Source of the DNA: Lignipirellula cremea
GTDB lineage: Bacteria; Planctomycetota; Planctomycetia; Pirellulales; Pirellulaceae
Assembly: GCF_007751035.1 (NCBI RefSeq)
Contig: NZ_CP036433.1
Span: 900,437-964,436 of the forward strand
Length of the DNA: 64,000 nucleotides
Direction of reading: 5' to 3'
Shown: positions 35,430 to 44,618 of the stretch, in pieces
Numbering within the stretch: position 1 is the stretch's first letter
How the letters are laid out: each line of letters opens with the position of its first letter
Position numbers and translations under genes: made by a program
The notes under the pieces: model-generated
What the model was told of the DNA's origin: nothing
The model's database searches: none
Seen by the model: the letters and a program-made list of their open reading frames with translations, nothing else

Positions 35430-37418
35430 TTAGTTCTGGTCGAGGTCTTTGACCTGTTCCGGTTTCCAGCGCGGGTTGGGGTGATCAGGATGCAGTCCCA
35501 TCATGCGGGGCGTCGTGGGGCTGACGGCCCGCCAGTTGATGGCGTACGGATGTTCCGCACAGATCGCTTCCAGCGCTTTCCAGTTGGCCTGGACCTGCAG
35601 GGCGACTTTTTCGTCCTTCGTTTGCCAGTAAGATCTCATCGCCCTGATGTTGGCCATCTGCAGTTCGCTGTACTTCATTCCGGTCCGCACAAAGGCGACC
35701 CGCTGCTGGAAAATTTCGGGGCCGCCGGCGACCTTCTGCTCGGCGCTTTGCAGATGCTCGTCCGCCTGGCGGAAGAGCTCTTCCGTATACATTTGCGGAA
35801 AGTTGAAAACGACGATCTCATCAACGGGCTTCGCCACAAAGGCGGACCGCGCCTGTTCGAACGTTTCGAAATACGCCCTGACATCGGCGGCTGCGGGGCC
35901 GAAGGCGCGGTGGTAGTAATCGGCGAGGATCTTCTCGCCGTCGGCTGCCGGGTCCCAGACAAGCTGGGCCATCAGGTAGTACTGCGGTCCGAGCGTGGCC
36001 CAGTGTTCCCAGACTCCATCAATGAAAATGCCGATGCAGTGTTTCTCGGCGACGAAGGGGATGTCCTTCTGAAGTTGCGCGATCGACAGGTCGGGCAGCC
36101 CCTGCTGCCAGCCGGCGGGAGAGCCCGTGTTGGGCCGCCAGATCACCTGGTCGGTCAGTTCGCCCCAGGCCTGGAACTGGTCCCGATGGGTCGTGCCCCA
36201 GGTGGAGCCGCGATCGACCAGGGCCGTGCGTCCGTAGAAGTTGGCCACGCTGGAAATGATCACGTTCTTCGCCGGGCGGGCCTTGATCGGCTTGGGTCGG
36301 GAGTGCCCGTAACTGTTCATCAGCACGTAATAGTCTTTGTCGGGATAGCGCTCTTTCAGCACGCGGGCCAGCTGATTGGCGAACGTGACATGCCGATCCG
36401 ACAGGGCCGGCCGCACCTCGCGGAAGTGATGCCAGTGCATCAGCCGGGGCTCGCCTTCGGGGTGATCCCAGGCGCGGCATTTCTCACAGACACAGTGCCC
36501 GCTGGACCAGCCGTCGTTGGGAGAGCCGTTGAACACGGTGCGGTTGGGGTCCTCTTTCAGCTGCTCTTCGACATCCAGCAGCCACTGCTTCCAGACGGCC
36601 GGGTTGGACTGGCAGAGCTTGGCGTTGTGCGGGCTGGGATGCCCGTCGCGCTGGCCGTTGGGCTGCAGGGCGAACAGTTCCGGCTGCGTTTCATGCAGGC
36701 GATCCCACCACTGTGCGAACGCATGGCCGCCGGCGGTCTGCAGCGAGTTCAGCTGCAGGCGCTGGCGCCGGGTCCAGTCGTGCGAGCGACCGTAACCGCG
36801 GTTGCTGAGTTCGGAAAAATTGAACACCCCGCCGCGGCCGCGGATCTGCGGATGGTGGCGATACGTGAACGGTTCGATCGCGATCGTGGCGCGCTGCGGC
36901 ACATCTTCTCCCAGCTTGCCGGGCCAGAGCCAGCGGACGCCCAGGTGATCCTGCACAAAGGTGTAAATGGCGTTGGCCGTGCCGTATTCCAGTTGCCGGC
37001 CGACGATTTTTTCGTCGATCCCTTCGACGATCAGATGCTCAGGATCCCAGCGGTCCCGGCCCGCGATGACCAGGTGCTGGTCGTTCGCCGACAGCAGGAT
37101 CTCTTCCGGGTGGGCGAAGTCAAAGTCGACCTGCGGGAACAACTGGCGGACGGCCGGCTGCACCCCCAGCCAGACGGCGCGAGCCGGCAGCGGATCGGGA
37201 GCGCCGTGGATCAGCTGCGGCTTCTCGCCGCAAATCTGCTCGATATAGCCTGCCAGTTCTTCGGCCGCCTGGACCGTGTAGGGCGGCGCATCGGCGAACA
37301 GGATAAGCGGAGCCGGACCCACGCCGGCTGGTTTGTCGACGAGAACGAATGCCGCCTGGGCCGTGACAGGAACGGCGAGCAAGGCGAACAGGAAGAGCAG
37401 CGATCTTAGCTTGTGCAT
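35430..37418 (-). CDS. Secreted DUF4838 protein (glycoside-hydrolase-like)
   Basis: A 662-residue protein with a signal peptide (LLFLFALLAVPVTAQA). The N-terminal domain (about 25-165, TVQAAEELAGYIEQICG, LGVRWLWPGKLGEDVP) resembles the alpha-glucuronidase-type N-terminal domain found with DUF4838; the central region (NGSPNDGWSSGHCVCEKCRAWD, HVTFANQLARVLKERYPD) fits the DUF4838 barrel. Family members occur in polysaccharide-degradation loci; a precise activity is not established. It lies 42 bp after the DUF1592 gene, so co-transcription is likely. Confidence 0.82.
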   Translation of the reverse strand: MHKLRSLLFLFALLAVPVTAQAAFVLVDKPAGVGPAPLILFADAPPYTVQAAEELAGYIEQICGEKPQLIHGAPDPLPARAVWLGVQPAVRQLFPQVDFDFAHPEEILLSANDQHLVIAGRDRWDPEHLIVEGIDEKIVGRQLEYGTANAIYTFVQDHLGVRWLWPGKLGEDVPQRATIAIEPFTYRHHPQIRGRGGVFNFSELSNRGYGRSHDWTRRQRLQLNSLQTAGGHAFAQWWDRLHETQPELFALQPNGQRDGHPSPHNAKLCQSNPAVWKQWLLDVEEQLKEDPNRTVFNGSPNDGWSSGHCVCEKCRAWDHPEGEPRLMHWHHFREVRPALSDRHVTFANQLARVLKERYPDKDYYVLMNSYGHSRPKPIKARPAKNVIISSVANFYGRTALVDRGSTWGTTHRDQFQAWGELTDQVIWRPNTGSPAGWQQGLPDLSIAQLQKDIPFVAEKHCIGIFIDGVWEHWATLGPQYYLMAQLVWDPAADGEKILADYYHRAFGPAAADVRAYFETFEQARSAFVAKPVDEIVVFNFPQMYTEELFRQADEHLQSAEQKVAGGPEIFQQRVAFVRTGMKYSELQMANIRAMRSYWQTKDEKVALQVQANWKALEAICAEHPYAINWRAVSPTTPRMMGLHPDHPNPRWKPEQVKDLDQN

Positions 37419-37460
37419 GATGCCTGAGAGATCCTGGAAGAGAAGGAAGCACGCGGCGGT

Positions 37461-39911
37461 TCAGCGTTTCTGGAACAGGTCGGACAGCACGAGCTGTTCG
37501 ATCACGGTGCGCAGACGGTAGTCGTCCTGCTTGCTGGCGGCGACGATCGCCTGGAGTTCGGCCGCATCGTCGATCGTCATCACGCGGCGCAAGGCAAAGG
37601 TCGCCAGCTGTTCGACAAAGGCTTCGGCAAAACGATCGACGTCGTCGGCCAGCAGCTGTTTGAACTGGTCCGGTCCCTGATAGGCCCGGCCGTCGGGCAG
37701 TTCTCCGGTGGCGTTGATCGGCGGATTATCGCCTTGCCCGCCCGTTGTTTGTTCGGTCTGGCGCCAGCGGCCGATGGCGTCGTAATTGTCAAAGGCGAAC
37801 CCCAGCGGGTCGATGTTGCGATGGCACGAGTTGCAGGTGGCGTGCGTAGTATGCGCTTCCAGCTGCTGGCGGATCGTGGCCTTGGGCTGGTCGCTGGGCG
37901 TGGGGGCCAGCGGCTCGACATTGGGCGGCGGCGGGGACGGCGTGCGGCCGAAGATCGCCTCGGAAACCCACACGCCGCGATGCACGGGCCGATGCCGGAC
38001 GCCGTCGGAGGTCAGCGACAGCACCGACGCCTGGGTCAGCAGGCCGCCGCGATGATCGGCGGGGCCCATCGCCACCCGATGAAAGCCGGGCTGGTCAACG
38101 GCCGGATGCGACGCGCGGTCCAGACCGTAATGCATGGCCAGCCGGGAGTTCATGATCGTCCAGTCGGACGCCAGGAACTCGCGAATCGACAGGTTCTGGT
38201 CGAACACCTCGGCAAAGAAGCCGGTCGTCTCCAGCACCATGCTCTGTTCAAGCCATTTGTCATAATCGGGGAACAGCTCCGAATCCGGCGGGAACATGCC
38301 GACGCGATGCAGCTGCAGCCACTGCTGTGGGAAAGTGTCGGTGAAGCGGTCAATGCGTTCATCGGCCAGCATCCGGTGCAGCTGGGACCGCAAGACTTGG
38401 GGCTCGTGCAGTGTTCCCTGCCGGGCGGCGGCCGACAGCTGTTCGTCGGGGAGGGAGCTCCATAAAAAGTAAGATAACCGGGAAGCCAGCTCCCAGTCGG
38501 TCAGGCGATCGCGTCGGGCAGTGGGCGTTCCTTCCACCAGGTAAGTAAAGTTCTTGGAGGCCAGCACGCCCGTCAGGGCGGCCAGGTAAGCGGGGCGGAA
38601 CTTCTCTCCCACGGCCAGCTCCGACTCCACCAGTTTGACATAGCGATCGACTTCGGCGGCGGTCGCCGGCCGACGCCAGGCGCGGTCGATGAACCGCCGC
38701 AGGCAAGCCCGGAGTTCGGCCGGATCGCTTTCGCTGGCCGGGTACAGCCCTTCCCGTTTCTGGGCGATCACGTCGAGCTGCAGCGGGCCTTCCCAGGAAA
38801 GGGAGTCAATCAGCAGCAGCGGGAAGATCGATTGCCCCTGTTCGTTCAGGAACTTGTAGGCGGTGGGACGGGCCGAGTTGAGATCCTCCAGCCGCTGGAT
38901 CGTGCGCGGCGTGTGGCTGAGCGTGTGCCCGTCCGACAGCATGCCGGGCGCTTCGTTAATCAGCTGGTAACGGCCGGCGGGAAGGAACGTTTCAAACTGC
39001 ACTTCTTTCGGTTCTTGCTCGGCAGCGATGACGTCCTGTCCGGCGATGGAGCGTTTCAGGCTGCTGCTCCAGATCGACAGCCGCGGCATGCGTCCCTGGA
39101 ACGAAGGCAACGCGCTGAGCTTGACGCGGATGCGGTACAAGCCCGGTTCGCGGATGTTGATGTTGCCGTGTTGCCGGCTGGGGAACAGCAGCCAGCGGTT
39201 CTCGCCCGCGTCTTCCTGGCCGGAGACGGTTTTGGGTTCGCGGACCGGGAACGCCTGTTCCAGGATCGTGTCGGCCGCGTCCAGATAGCGGTTGACGTGC
39301 GAGGGCGACAGGGTCAGCATCGAGCCGACCCGGTCGAAGCCATGCCACCGCGGGTCCTCGTTCAGGGCGCCGGGCTGGCGGGCGTCGAAGTGGACGCCCA
39401 GCATGTCGTAGACGGTGTGGGCGTACTCGTCGCGACTGAGCCGGTAGTGGGAGACCGGCCCGCGCTGGGCCATGCGGGCGGCCCGGCCGGCGGAAACCTG
39501 GGCGGCGATCCACTCGGCCGTTTCCCCCAGTCCTTTGGCCGGCGGCTGGGGTTCGTCAGCGGGCGGCATTTCGCCGCTGTTGATGCGGAACAGCACCTCG
39601 GCCCAGCGCTGGGCGACCAGCATGTCGGTGAAGTCGTGCGACAGCGTATCCAGCCGGAGCTCGCCTTCGGCCTTTTCGCCGTTATGGCAGCGCAGGCAGT
39701 ACTGGGTAAAGAACGGCTGCACGGTGGCGGAGAAGCCCGGCGCCTGGTCCGCCGCCAGCGCCGGAGCCGGGCTGGTCAGACGTATCGCCAGACAGAGAGC
39801 CAGCAGGCAAAGCGTCGTTCGGCACAGCATCGTTCGGCAAAGCATCGCTGGGCAGGAAGACGGCGGACGTATCGCCAGGGAGGCGACGCAGGGTTTCAAC
39901 AGGGGCGTCAT
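37461..39911 (-). CDS. Planctomycete PSCyt1/DUF1587/DUF1592/DUF1588/DUF1585 protein
   Basis: An 816-residue secreted protein. After a long signal region come CLRCH (C72, C75, H76) in PSCyt1, DUF1587 (HYRLSRDEYAHTVYDMLGV), a carbohydrate-binding-like beta segment (about 220-300), DUF1595, DUF1592 (LSYFLWSSLPDEQL), DUF1588 with CNSCH near 693 (then RNIDPLGFAFDNYD) and DUF1585. The signal region carries a 15-bp imperfect tandem repeat giving MLCRT-MLCRT, so Met23 or Met28 are alternative starts; AAGGA before Met1 favours 39911. Unlike the other three, it has no adjacent DUF1552, but one lies at the head of the same cluster (44619-45989). Confidence 0.87.
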   Translation of the reverse strand: MTPLLKPCVASLAIRPPSSCPAMLCRTMLCRTTLCLLALCLAIRLTSPAPALAADQAPGFSATVQPFFTQYCLRCHNGEKAEGELRLDTLSHDFTDMLVAQRWAEVLFRINSGEMPPADEPQPPAKGLGETAEWIAAQVSAGRAARMAQRGPVSHYRLSRDEYAHTVYDMLGVHFDARQPGALNEDPRWHGFDRVGSMLTLSPSHVNRYLDAADTILEQAFPVREPKTVSGQEDAGENRWLLFPSRQHGNINIREPGLYRIRVKLSALPSFQGRMPRLSIWSSSLKRSIAGQDVIAAEQEPKEVQFETFLPAGRYQLINEAPGMLSDGHTLSHTPRTIQRLEDLNSARPTAYKFLNEQGQSIFPLLLIDSLSWEGPLQLDVIAQKREGLYPASESDPAELRACLRRFIDRAWRRPATAAEVDRYVKLVESELAVGEKFRPAYLAALTGVLASKNFTYLVEGTPTARRDRLTDWELASRLSYFLWSSLPDEQLSAAARQGTLHEPQVLRSQLHRMLADERIDRFTDTFPQQWLQLHRVGMFPPDSELFPDYDKWLEQSMVLETTGFFAEVFDQNLSIREFLASDWTIMNSRLAMHYGLDRASHPAVDQPGFHRVAMGPADHRGGLLTQASVLSLTSDGVRHRPVHRGVWVSEAIFGRTPSPPPPNVEPLAPTPSDQPKATIRQQLEAHTTHATCNSCHRNIDPLGFAFDNYDAIGRWRQTEQTTGGQGDNPPINATGELPDGRAYQGPDQFKQLLADDVDRFAEAFVEQLATFALRRVMTIDDAAELQAIVAASKQDDYRLRTVIEQLVLSDLFQKR

Positions 39912-39958
39912 GGTGGGGATATCCTTGAGGCAGGGCGAGCTTGCCGGGCGGCGGGACG

Positions 39959-40906
39959 TTACTTGCCGGCGGGCAGTTTGGCGCCGGGCTGCTTCATCCG
40001 CACGCTGTACAGCGAGGTGCGGGCCGTGATGAACAGCGTGCGGAAATCGTCGCCGCCGAAGCAGACGTTGGCCGGCCCTTCCGGCACAGCGATCTCTTCA
40101 AGTTTCTCGCCGTCGGGTGAGTAGATGGTGACCGCCCCGCCGTGCGTGGCGTACAGGTTCCCTTGCGCGTCGACCGCCATGCCGTCGGAGCCTTCTTTGA
40201 TCTGGAAGAGCTTTTTCCCCAGCTTCCCGTCGGCTGTGACTTCGTAGCAATGGATGCCGGCTGGGAACGTATGATAGCGGGCGTCCGGGTGACGCTTGTG
40301 TCCGCCGGTGTCGGCGACGTAGAGACGTTTTTCATCGGGCGAAAAGACAATGCCGTTGGGCATGGCCAGATCCTTGATGACGGGCTCGACCTTGCCGCTT
40401 TTTGGATCGATTTTGAAGACCCAGTGGCCGGGGATCTCGTGCGGACCCGACAGGCCCCACGGCGGATCGGTGACCCAGAGCGAGCCGTCGGAGCGGACGG
40501 CCACATCGTTGGGAGAGTTGAATCGCTTGCCGTCGTACTTGTCGGCCAGCACGGTGATCGTGCCGTCGGGCTCCGTGCGGACCAGGTTCCGGGCGGCGTG
40601 CTGACAGGAGATGACACGTCCCTGCTGATCGAGGATGTTGCCGTTGGCCTGTTCGCTTTCGCGCCAGACAGCCAGGCCGTCGGCGGCCGTCCACTCCATC
40701 AGCTTGCTGTTGGGGATATCGGAGAAGACGAGCTTCTTCTGGTCCGCCAGCCAGACGGGGCCTTCGGTAAACTTCATGCCGCCTGCCAGTTTCATGACTT
40801 TGGCGCCAGGCTCCACGAGCGACGCACTGTCGTCGGCGGCAGCGGGGAGCGCGCCCACGGCCAGCAGGGCCAGCGTCAGGAGGGAAGAATAAAAGGGGCG
40901 TTTCAT
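39959..40906 (-). CDS. Secreted SMP-30/gluconolactonase family protein
   Basis: A 315-residue protein with a signal peptide (SLLTLALLAVGALPAAA). It forms the SMP-30/gluconolactonase beta-propeller. The expected metal-site blocks are visible: FTEGPVW (Glu), FNSPNDVAV (Asn), MPNGIVFSPDE (Asn) and SDGMAVDAQGN (Asp). Members hydrolyse sugar lactones. It is 47 bp upstream of the DUF1592 gene, in the same direction, which links the cytochrome-like protein to sugar metabolism. Confidence 0.88.
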   Translation of the reverse strand: MKRPFYSSLLTLALLAVGALPAAADDSASLVEPGAKVMKLAGGMKFTEGPVWLADQKKLVFSDIPNSKLMEWTAADGLAVWRESEQANGNILDQQGRVISCQHAARNLVRTEPDGTITVLADKYDGKRFNSPNDVAVRSDGSLWVTDPPWGLSGPHEIPGHWVFKIDPKSGKVEPVIKDLAMPNGIVFSPDEKRLYVADTGGHKRHPDARYHTFPAGIHCYEVTADGKLGKKLFQIKEGSDGMAVDAQGNLYATHGGAVTIYSPDGEKLEEIAVPEGPANVCFGGDDFRTLFITARTSLYSVRMKQPGAKLPAGK

Positions 40907-40974
40907 GCGAGGCTCCGTAGATTGGGTGCGTGATGTTCAGGGGGTGTGGGACAGGGGAGGCAGGCAGACGATGC

Positions 40975-42174
40975 TTAAGGAAATCCCAGCTTGCGGCTGC
41001 GCTCCTGGTCGGCGTCGGAGGTGATCCGTTCTTCGGGCGGCATGGTGACGAATTTCCAGCTGTCGCATTTGACCCGCACGCAGGCGCCAGGCCGGTAGCC
41101 GTTGAGCAGCTCTTCAAATTTCAGTTTCAGCTGGATGCCGCTGCTGCCGGTCGGCGGGTTTTCGATTTCTTTCCACTGGACCAGTTTGCAGAATTTGCGA
41201 TCGGCCCGATGGAACCAGGTGCGGAGGGTGTTCTCGGCGGTGGCGACCGCGATCCGGTCGTGCTGTTCGCGGCGGAAGTCGTCCAGGATTTCCTGGTCCA
41301 CGGTGAACAAAGTCAGGGTGACGATCCCGCCCCCGAAGTCGTTCGGTTCGACCGCGTCGATCCAGGCCGGGGCCCAGCGTTGCCGCTGGTAGCGCACATG
41401 CTTCCGTTGCTGCATTTCGGTGGCGAAGCGGCGACTTTCTTCATCCAGCCAGATCTCGGCCACGCCGTATTCCCGGTCGCCCCAGCCCTGGCACCAGGTA
41501 AGATTCAGCTGCACGATCGCCCCGGGCTTGATGTCAGCCAGTTCGCTCAGCCGGCGATCTTTCCAGACGCGAGCGACCGGGTCGATGTCGAACACATACG
41601 GCGTGTTGATGCCGTCGGTCGTGCGCTTGCCGGCCGGCTCGACCGACAGTTTCTCCAGTTCCGTATCGAGCGAAACGACTTTCCAGGACTGGCCGCGCCG
41701 CTGGTAGAAACTGAAATCGTCTTCGAGGGAAATGGCGTAGTTCTGCGGGATGGCGAACTTCTGGTCTTCCTCTGGCAGCGGCGGGATGACGTCCTCTTCG
41801 CCCACCGGCGGCGGCAGGAAATAGCCGTGCACATGGGTCCCGATCGGCAGATCGCGAATTTCCGCCAGCGCCCCGTTATGCCAGACGGGAGCGTACGGCG
41901 CCAGGGCGAAGTAATGCAGCGGGCCGTTGTTGTAGCGGTTCTTGTCGTTCCCCTCGAGCCGCATCCCGCCGCGGCGATTCACGGGGTCGATATAGATCAG
42001 CTCCCCAGCCAGGTACGCGCCGGCGCCTTCGGGAGGAAACTGGCCCGGCGCCGGGACAAAGTCCGCGGCGGACGCCAGGCCGCAGCTGCCGGCCAGCAGC
42101 AGCCAGGTGAAACAGGAAGACCAGCCGCCGCGACGGGCAGACCAGCAGGGCGACTTCGGCAAGGCAGCGATCAT
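40975..42174 (-). CDS. Secreted protein of unknown function
   Basis: A 399-residue protein with a signal peptide (CFTWLLLAGSCGLASA) and no family recognised. The body is soluble and rich in charged residues, with blocks such as GELIYIDPVNRRGGMRLEG, LPIGTHVHGYFLPPP and LDEESRRFATEMQQRKHVRY. The first, followed by charged beta-like sequence, may be a small beta-barrel. The ATG at 42174 begins the signal peptide; the frame to 42324 crosses the dispersed repeat at 42264-42312. It is 68 bp upstream of the SMP-30 gene in the same direction and is probably part of the cluster. Confidence 0.7.
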   Translation of the reverse strand: MIAALPKSPCWSARRGGWSSCFTWLLLAGSCGLASAADFVPAPGQFPPEGAGAYLAGELIYIDPVNRRGGMRLEGNDKNRYNNGPLHYFALAPYAPVWHNGALAEIRDLPIGTHVHGYFLPPPVGEEDVIPPLPEEDQKFAIPQNYAISLEDDFSFYQRRGQSWKVVSLDTELEKLSVEPAGKRTTDGINTPYVFDIDPVARVWKDRRLSELADIKPGAIVQLNLTWCQGWGDREYGVAEIWLDEESRRFATEMQQRKHVRYQRQRWAPAWIDAVEPNDFGGGIVTLTLFTVDQEILDDFRREQHDRIAVATAENTLRTWFHRADRKFCKLVQWKEIENPPTGSSGIQLKLKFEELLNGYRPGACVRVKCDSWKFVTMPPEERITSDADQERSRKLGFP

Positions 42175-42263
42175 CGTTCGATTATCGTTCTTCAGGTGCG
42201 AGAGAAAAAGAACCGGCGCCAGGCAGCTGCCTGGGCGGCACGGCCCATGCCGGGTCATTAACT

Positions 42264-42312
42264 TGGGATTCTGGGTTTGTCGTTGTGCGAAATCACCGGC
42301 GCAGAAAGTTGA
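42264..42312 (-). repeat. Dispersed repeat related to 7720-7766
   Basis: Read on the minus strand, it runs ACTTTCTGCGCCGGTGATTT and on through CGCACAACGACAAAC, matching the copy upstream of the NUDIX gene. An imperfect hairpin (about 42313-42329) and the perfect palindrome at 42338-42354 follow. Confidence 0.6.
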
Positions 42313-42337
42313 CTTTCGCTTCATGAAAGTATGCGTT

Positions 42338-42354
42338 CTTTCACGGAGTGAAAG
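42338..42354. repeat. CTTTCAC-N3-GTGAAAG palindrome, copy 3
   Basis: The third copy of this hairpin, followed by ACGACGGTCCGGCG. It sits in the 223-bp gap upstream of the unknown secreted gene and downstream of the SGNH/LRR gene. Confidence 0.7.
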
Positions 42355-42397
42355 ACGACGGTCCGGCGATTTTCGTCCGTCATTCGTCGCACGTTTC

Positions 42398-44278
42398 TTA
42401 CGGGCTTTCGATCGTCAATTCCGGACGGGCTTTCCGCAGCTGATCCAAACCGGCGGGGGTGATCTTTTTTGACCCGCGGAGCGTGAGTTTCTTCAGCGAC
42501 GGGGAAGCGGCCAGCTGCAGCAGTCCGGCGTCGGTGATCTGGGAATTGCCCAGCTTGAACTCTTCCAGCAGCGGCAACTGGGCGACGTTTTTCAACGCGG
42601 CGTCGGTCACCGTCGGGGCGTAGGAAACATCGAGTCGCAGCAGCGTGGGGATTTTGCAGGCGTACCCAATCCCGGTGTCGGTCGCCTGGTTATCCAGCAA
42701 GGCCAGGTCTTCCAAAGGCAAGCCGGTCAGGGCGGAGACTGCTTCACCGGAGCTGTCCTTCTCCTTGCTGCCCATGCCGCAGCGTTTCAGCTGCTTGAGC
42801 GAAGCCAGAGTGGCGGCGCCCTGGTCGGTGAAATGGGTGTGGGCGAACCATAACCGATCGGAAATCGGCAGCTGCGAAATGGCGGCCAGGCCTGCGTCGT
42901 TCAGCGGGGTGTAATGGAAGTTGACGTTCTCCAGCTGGCGAAGGCCTTTCAAATGCACAAAGCCGGAGCCGGTGCACTGGGTGGACGCCAGACCCAGGCT
43001 GCGCAGGCCGGTCAGCCCGGACAGGTGCTCCAGGGCGTCGTCGGCAACGGGCGTCAGCGTCAGGTTCAGTTCGCGGAGGCTGGTCAGCTGGCTGATGTTT
43101 TTCAGGCCGTCCCCTTGGATGGCGCAGTTGGCCAGGTCGAGCTTCTGCAGCGTGGTCAGGCCGCGGAGCCGCGGGAGCCAGGCGTCGGTGACCTGCTCGT
43201 TTTTACCGCCCTTTCCTTTGAGGGGATTGTTGCCGTTGTACAGATCGATCGTGGCCGGCACGTCGAAAATCTCCATCCCCTGGTCGCCGGTCGCCAGGTA
43301 CAGCCACTGCGGGCCGCTGGGCGTGCAGACCAGTTTGCCGCCGACCAGGTCGATCTCTTTTTCCAGTGTCAGGGTCTGGCGCCGCACGATCGCAGCCTTG
43401 TCGATTTCCGGCAGCAGGGCCGTCATTTGGCTCTGCAGTTTCTTGTCCGAAAGTTGCCCGATGAGCGACGCGCGGTCGGTCGTATCTAGCGAGAGAATTT
43501 TTGTCAGCAGTTGACGGTCCGCCGGCGCCGTATCGAGCATCGCCAGGACGCTGTTCAGATAGGCCCGGCCGGCGGCGTCGGTCGTATCGAAACCGGCTGC
43601 CGACTGCTTTTGTCCCATGGCCCGGCGCATGGCGTTGTGCATAAGATACCGGCCCTGGTCGTACGTGAGGTGGATCTTGTCCCGGTACAGGTCGGAAAGT
43701 TTCCGCCAGGGCGCCTGGCCGGCGGCGATGTCGGCGGAGATCTGGGCCAGCAGGTTCTGCGCCAGCGTGAGCCGTATTTCGCGGTCCGGGTGCAGGCGCT
43801 GCAGTTCGGCCCGCAGGGCCCGCAGGTAAACGGGGCTATGCTCCATCGCCTGGGGTACGGCGTAGCTGGTGAATTCCGCGTCGACCTTGTCCTGCCAGGC
43901 CCAGCCGGAATGCAGGACGAACACTGCCTGGGGCTGCAGGGCCATCCAGCCCGAGATGACTTCGACATCTTGCGCCAGGGTCGAACCGTAGTGCGGCTGG
44001 ACCGAGACCAGGTCGTACTGCTTCTCACGCAAGGCGGCCGGCCAGAGTTTTGACGATTGCACGCAGGGCTTCTCAGGATTTCCCTGGATGTACGGCAGGG
44101 TGACGCCGCAGTCGACATGCCACTGCACATCGCCGTCAAGGCGTTCCGGCACGGTGTCCCAGGTCAGCGAGTTGCCAATCAGAAAGCAGGAAGGGGCCGC
44201 ATCCGCCGCCACGGCGTCCAGGCCGGGCGTCTTCGCAAGGATCATTGCGGCAAAGAAACAGGCAATCAGGCGTGTCAT
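42398..44278 (-). CDS. Secreted SGNH-like and leucine-rich-repeat protein
   Basis: A 626-residue protein with a signal peptide (MTRLIACFFAAMILA). The N-terminal part (about 25-250) begins SCFLIGNSLTWDTVP, a GNSLT block like the Ser region of SGNH-type hydrolases, and later has KIHLTYDQGRYLMHNAMRRAM, where the Asp-x-x-His pair is replaced by a less clear His context. The C-terminal part (about 340-626) is a set of LRRs (LTTLQKLDLANCAIQGDGL, LTSLRELNLTLTPVADDAL, LPLLEEFKLGNSQITDAGL) of the kind common in planctomycetes. It may be an esterase coupled to a binding domain. The start at 44278 gives the signal peptide. Confidence 0.78.
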   Translation of the reverse strand: MTRLIACFFAAMILAKTPGLDAVAADAAPSCFLIGNSLTWDTVPERLDGDVQWHVDCGVTLPYIQGNPEKPCVQSSKLWPAALREKQYDLVSVQPHYGSTLAQDVEVISGWMALQPQAVFVLHSGWAWQDKVDAEFTSYAVPQAMEHSPVYLRALRAELQRLHPDREIRLTLAQNLLAQISADIAAGQAPWRKLSDLYRDKIHLTYDQGRYLMHNAMRRAMGQKQSAAGFDTTDAAGRAYLNSVLAMLDTAPADRQLLTKILSLDTTDRASLIGQLSDKKLQSQMTALLPEIDKAAIVRRQTLTLEKEIDLVGGKLVCTPSGPQWLYLATGDQGMEIFDVPATIDLYNGNNPLKGKGGKNEQVTDAWLPRLRGLTTLQKLDLANCAIQGDGLKNISQLTSLRELNLTLTPVADDALEHLSGLTGLRSLGLASTQCTGSGFVHLKGLRQLENVNFHYTPLNDAGLAAISQLPISDRLWFAHTHFTDQGAATLASLKQLKRCGMGSKEKDSSGEAVSALTGLPLEDLALLDNQATDTGIGYACKIPTLLRLDVSYAPTVTDAALKNVAQLPLLEEFKLGNSQITDAGLLQLAASPSLKKLTLRGSKKITPAGLDQLRKARPELTIESP

Positions 44279-44375
44279 GATGTCTCTCAAAAGAGGAAAA
44301 GCCAGGTGTTCAGGAGAGGGGATCGCCGCGCCAGGAAACACGGCGGCTGGGGCTCTTTCTGCAGGGAAGTCGAAC

Positions 44376-44602
44376 AAAAAAGATTCACCGCAGAGGTCGC
44401 GGAGGATCGCAGCGGAAAGAAGGGGGAGGGATACTAAGCGGAAGCGGGAGCGGTGAAGAAGGACTTCGTGTTGATAAGGAAATTGAAAGAGAGAGAAGTC
44501 TCGCAGCGGAGACGCCCATCTTCAAAAAAACTCCCTTTTCCTCCCCTTCCTTTTGCGCTCTCTGCGTCCTCCGCGGTGAATCCTCTTCTTTTTTCTTTCC
44601 GC
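44376..44602. repeat. Purine/pyrimidine-rich inverted repeat, copy 2
   Basis: Left arm AGATTCACCGCAGAGGTCGC (from about 44381), right arm CTCTGCGTCCTCCGCGGTGA (about 44560-44579), then TCCTCTTC. It occupies most of the 340-bp gap between the SGNH/LRR gene and the DUF1552 gene. It is related to the element at 33841-34055. Confidence 0.6.
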
Positions 44603-44618
44603 TTTTGTGTGTGGCCGA

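Noticed and set aside
35226-37409. A 727-codon open frame on the plus strand opposite the DUF4838 gene
   Set aside because: It is antisense to a gene with a signal peptide and clear family blocks; it has no recognisable domain and long open antisense frames are expected at this GC.
42175-42324. N-terminal extension of the unknown secreted protein
   Set aside because: It covers a dispersed repeat; the resemblance to the extension upstream of the NUDIX gene is due to that repeat, not to homology of proteins.
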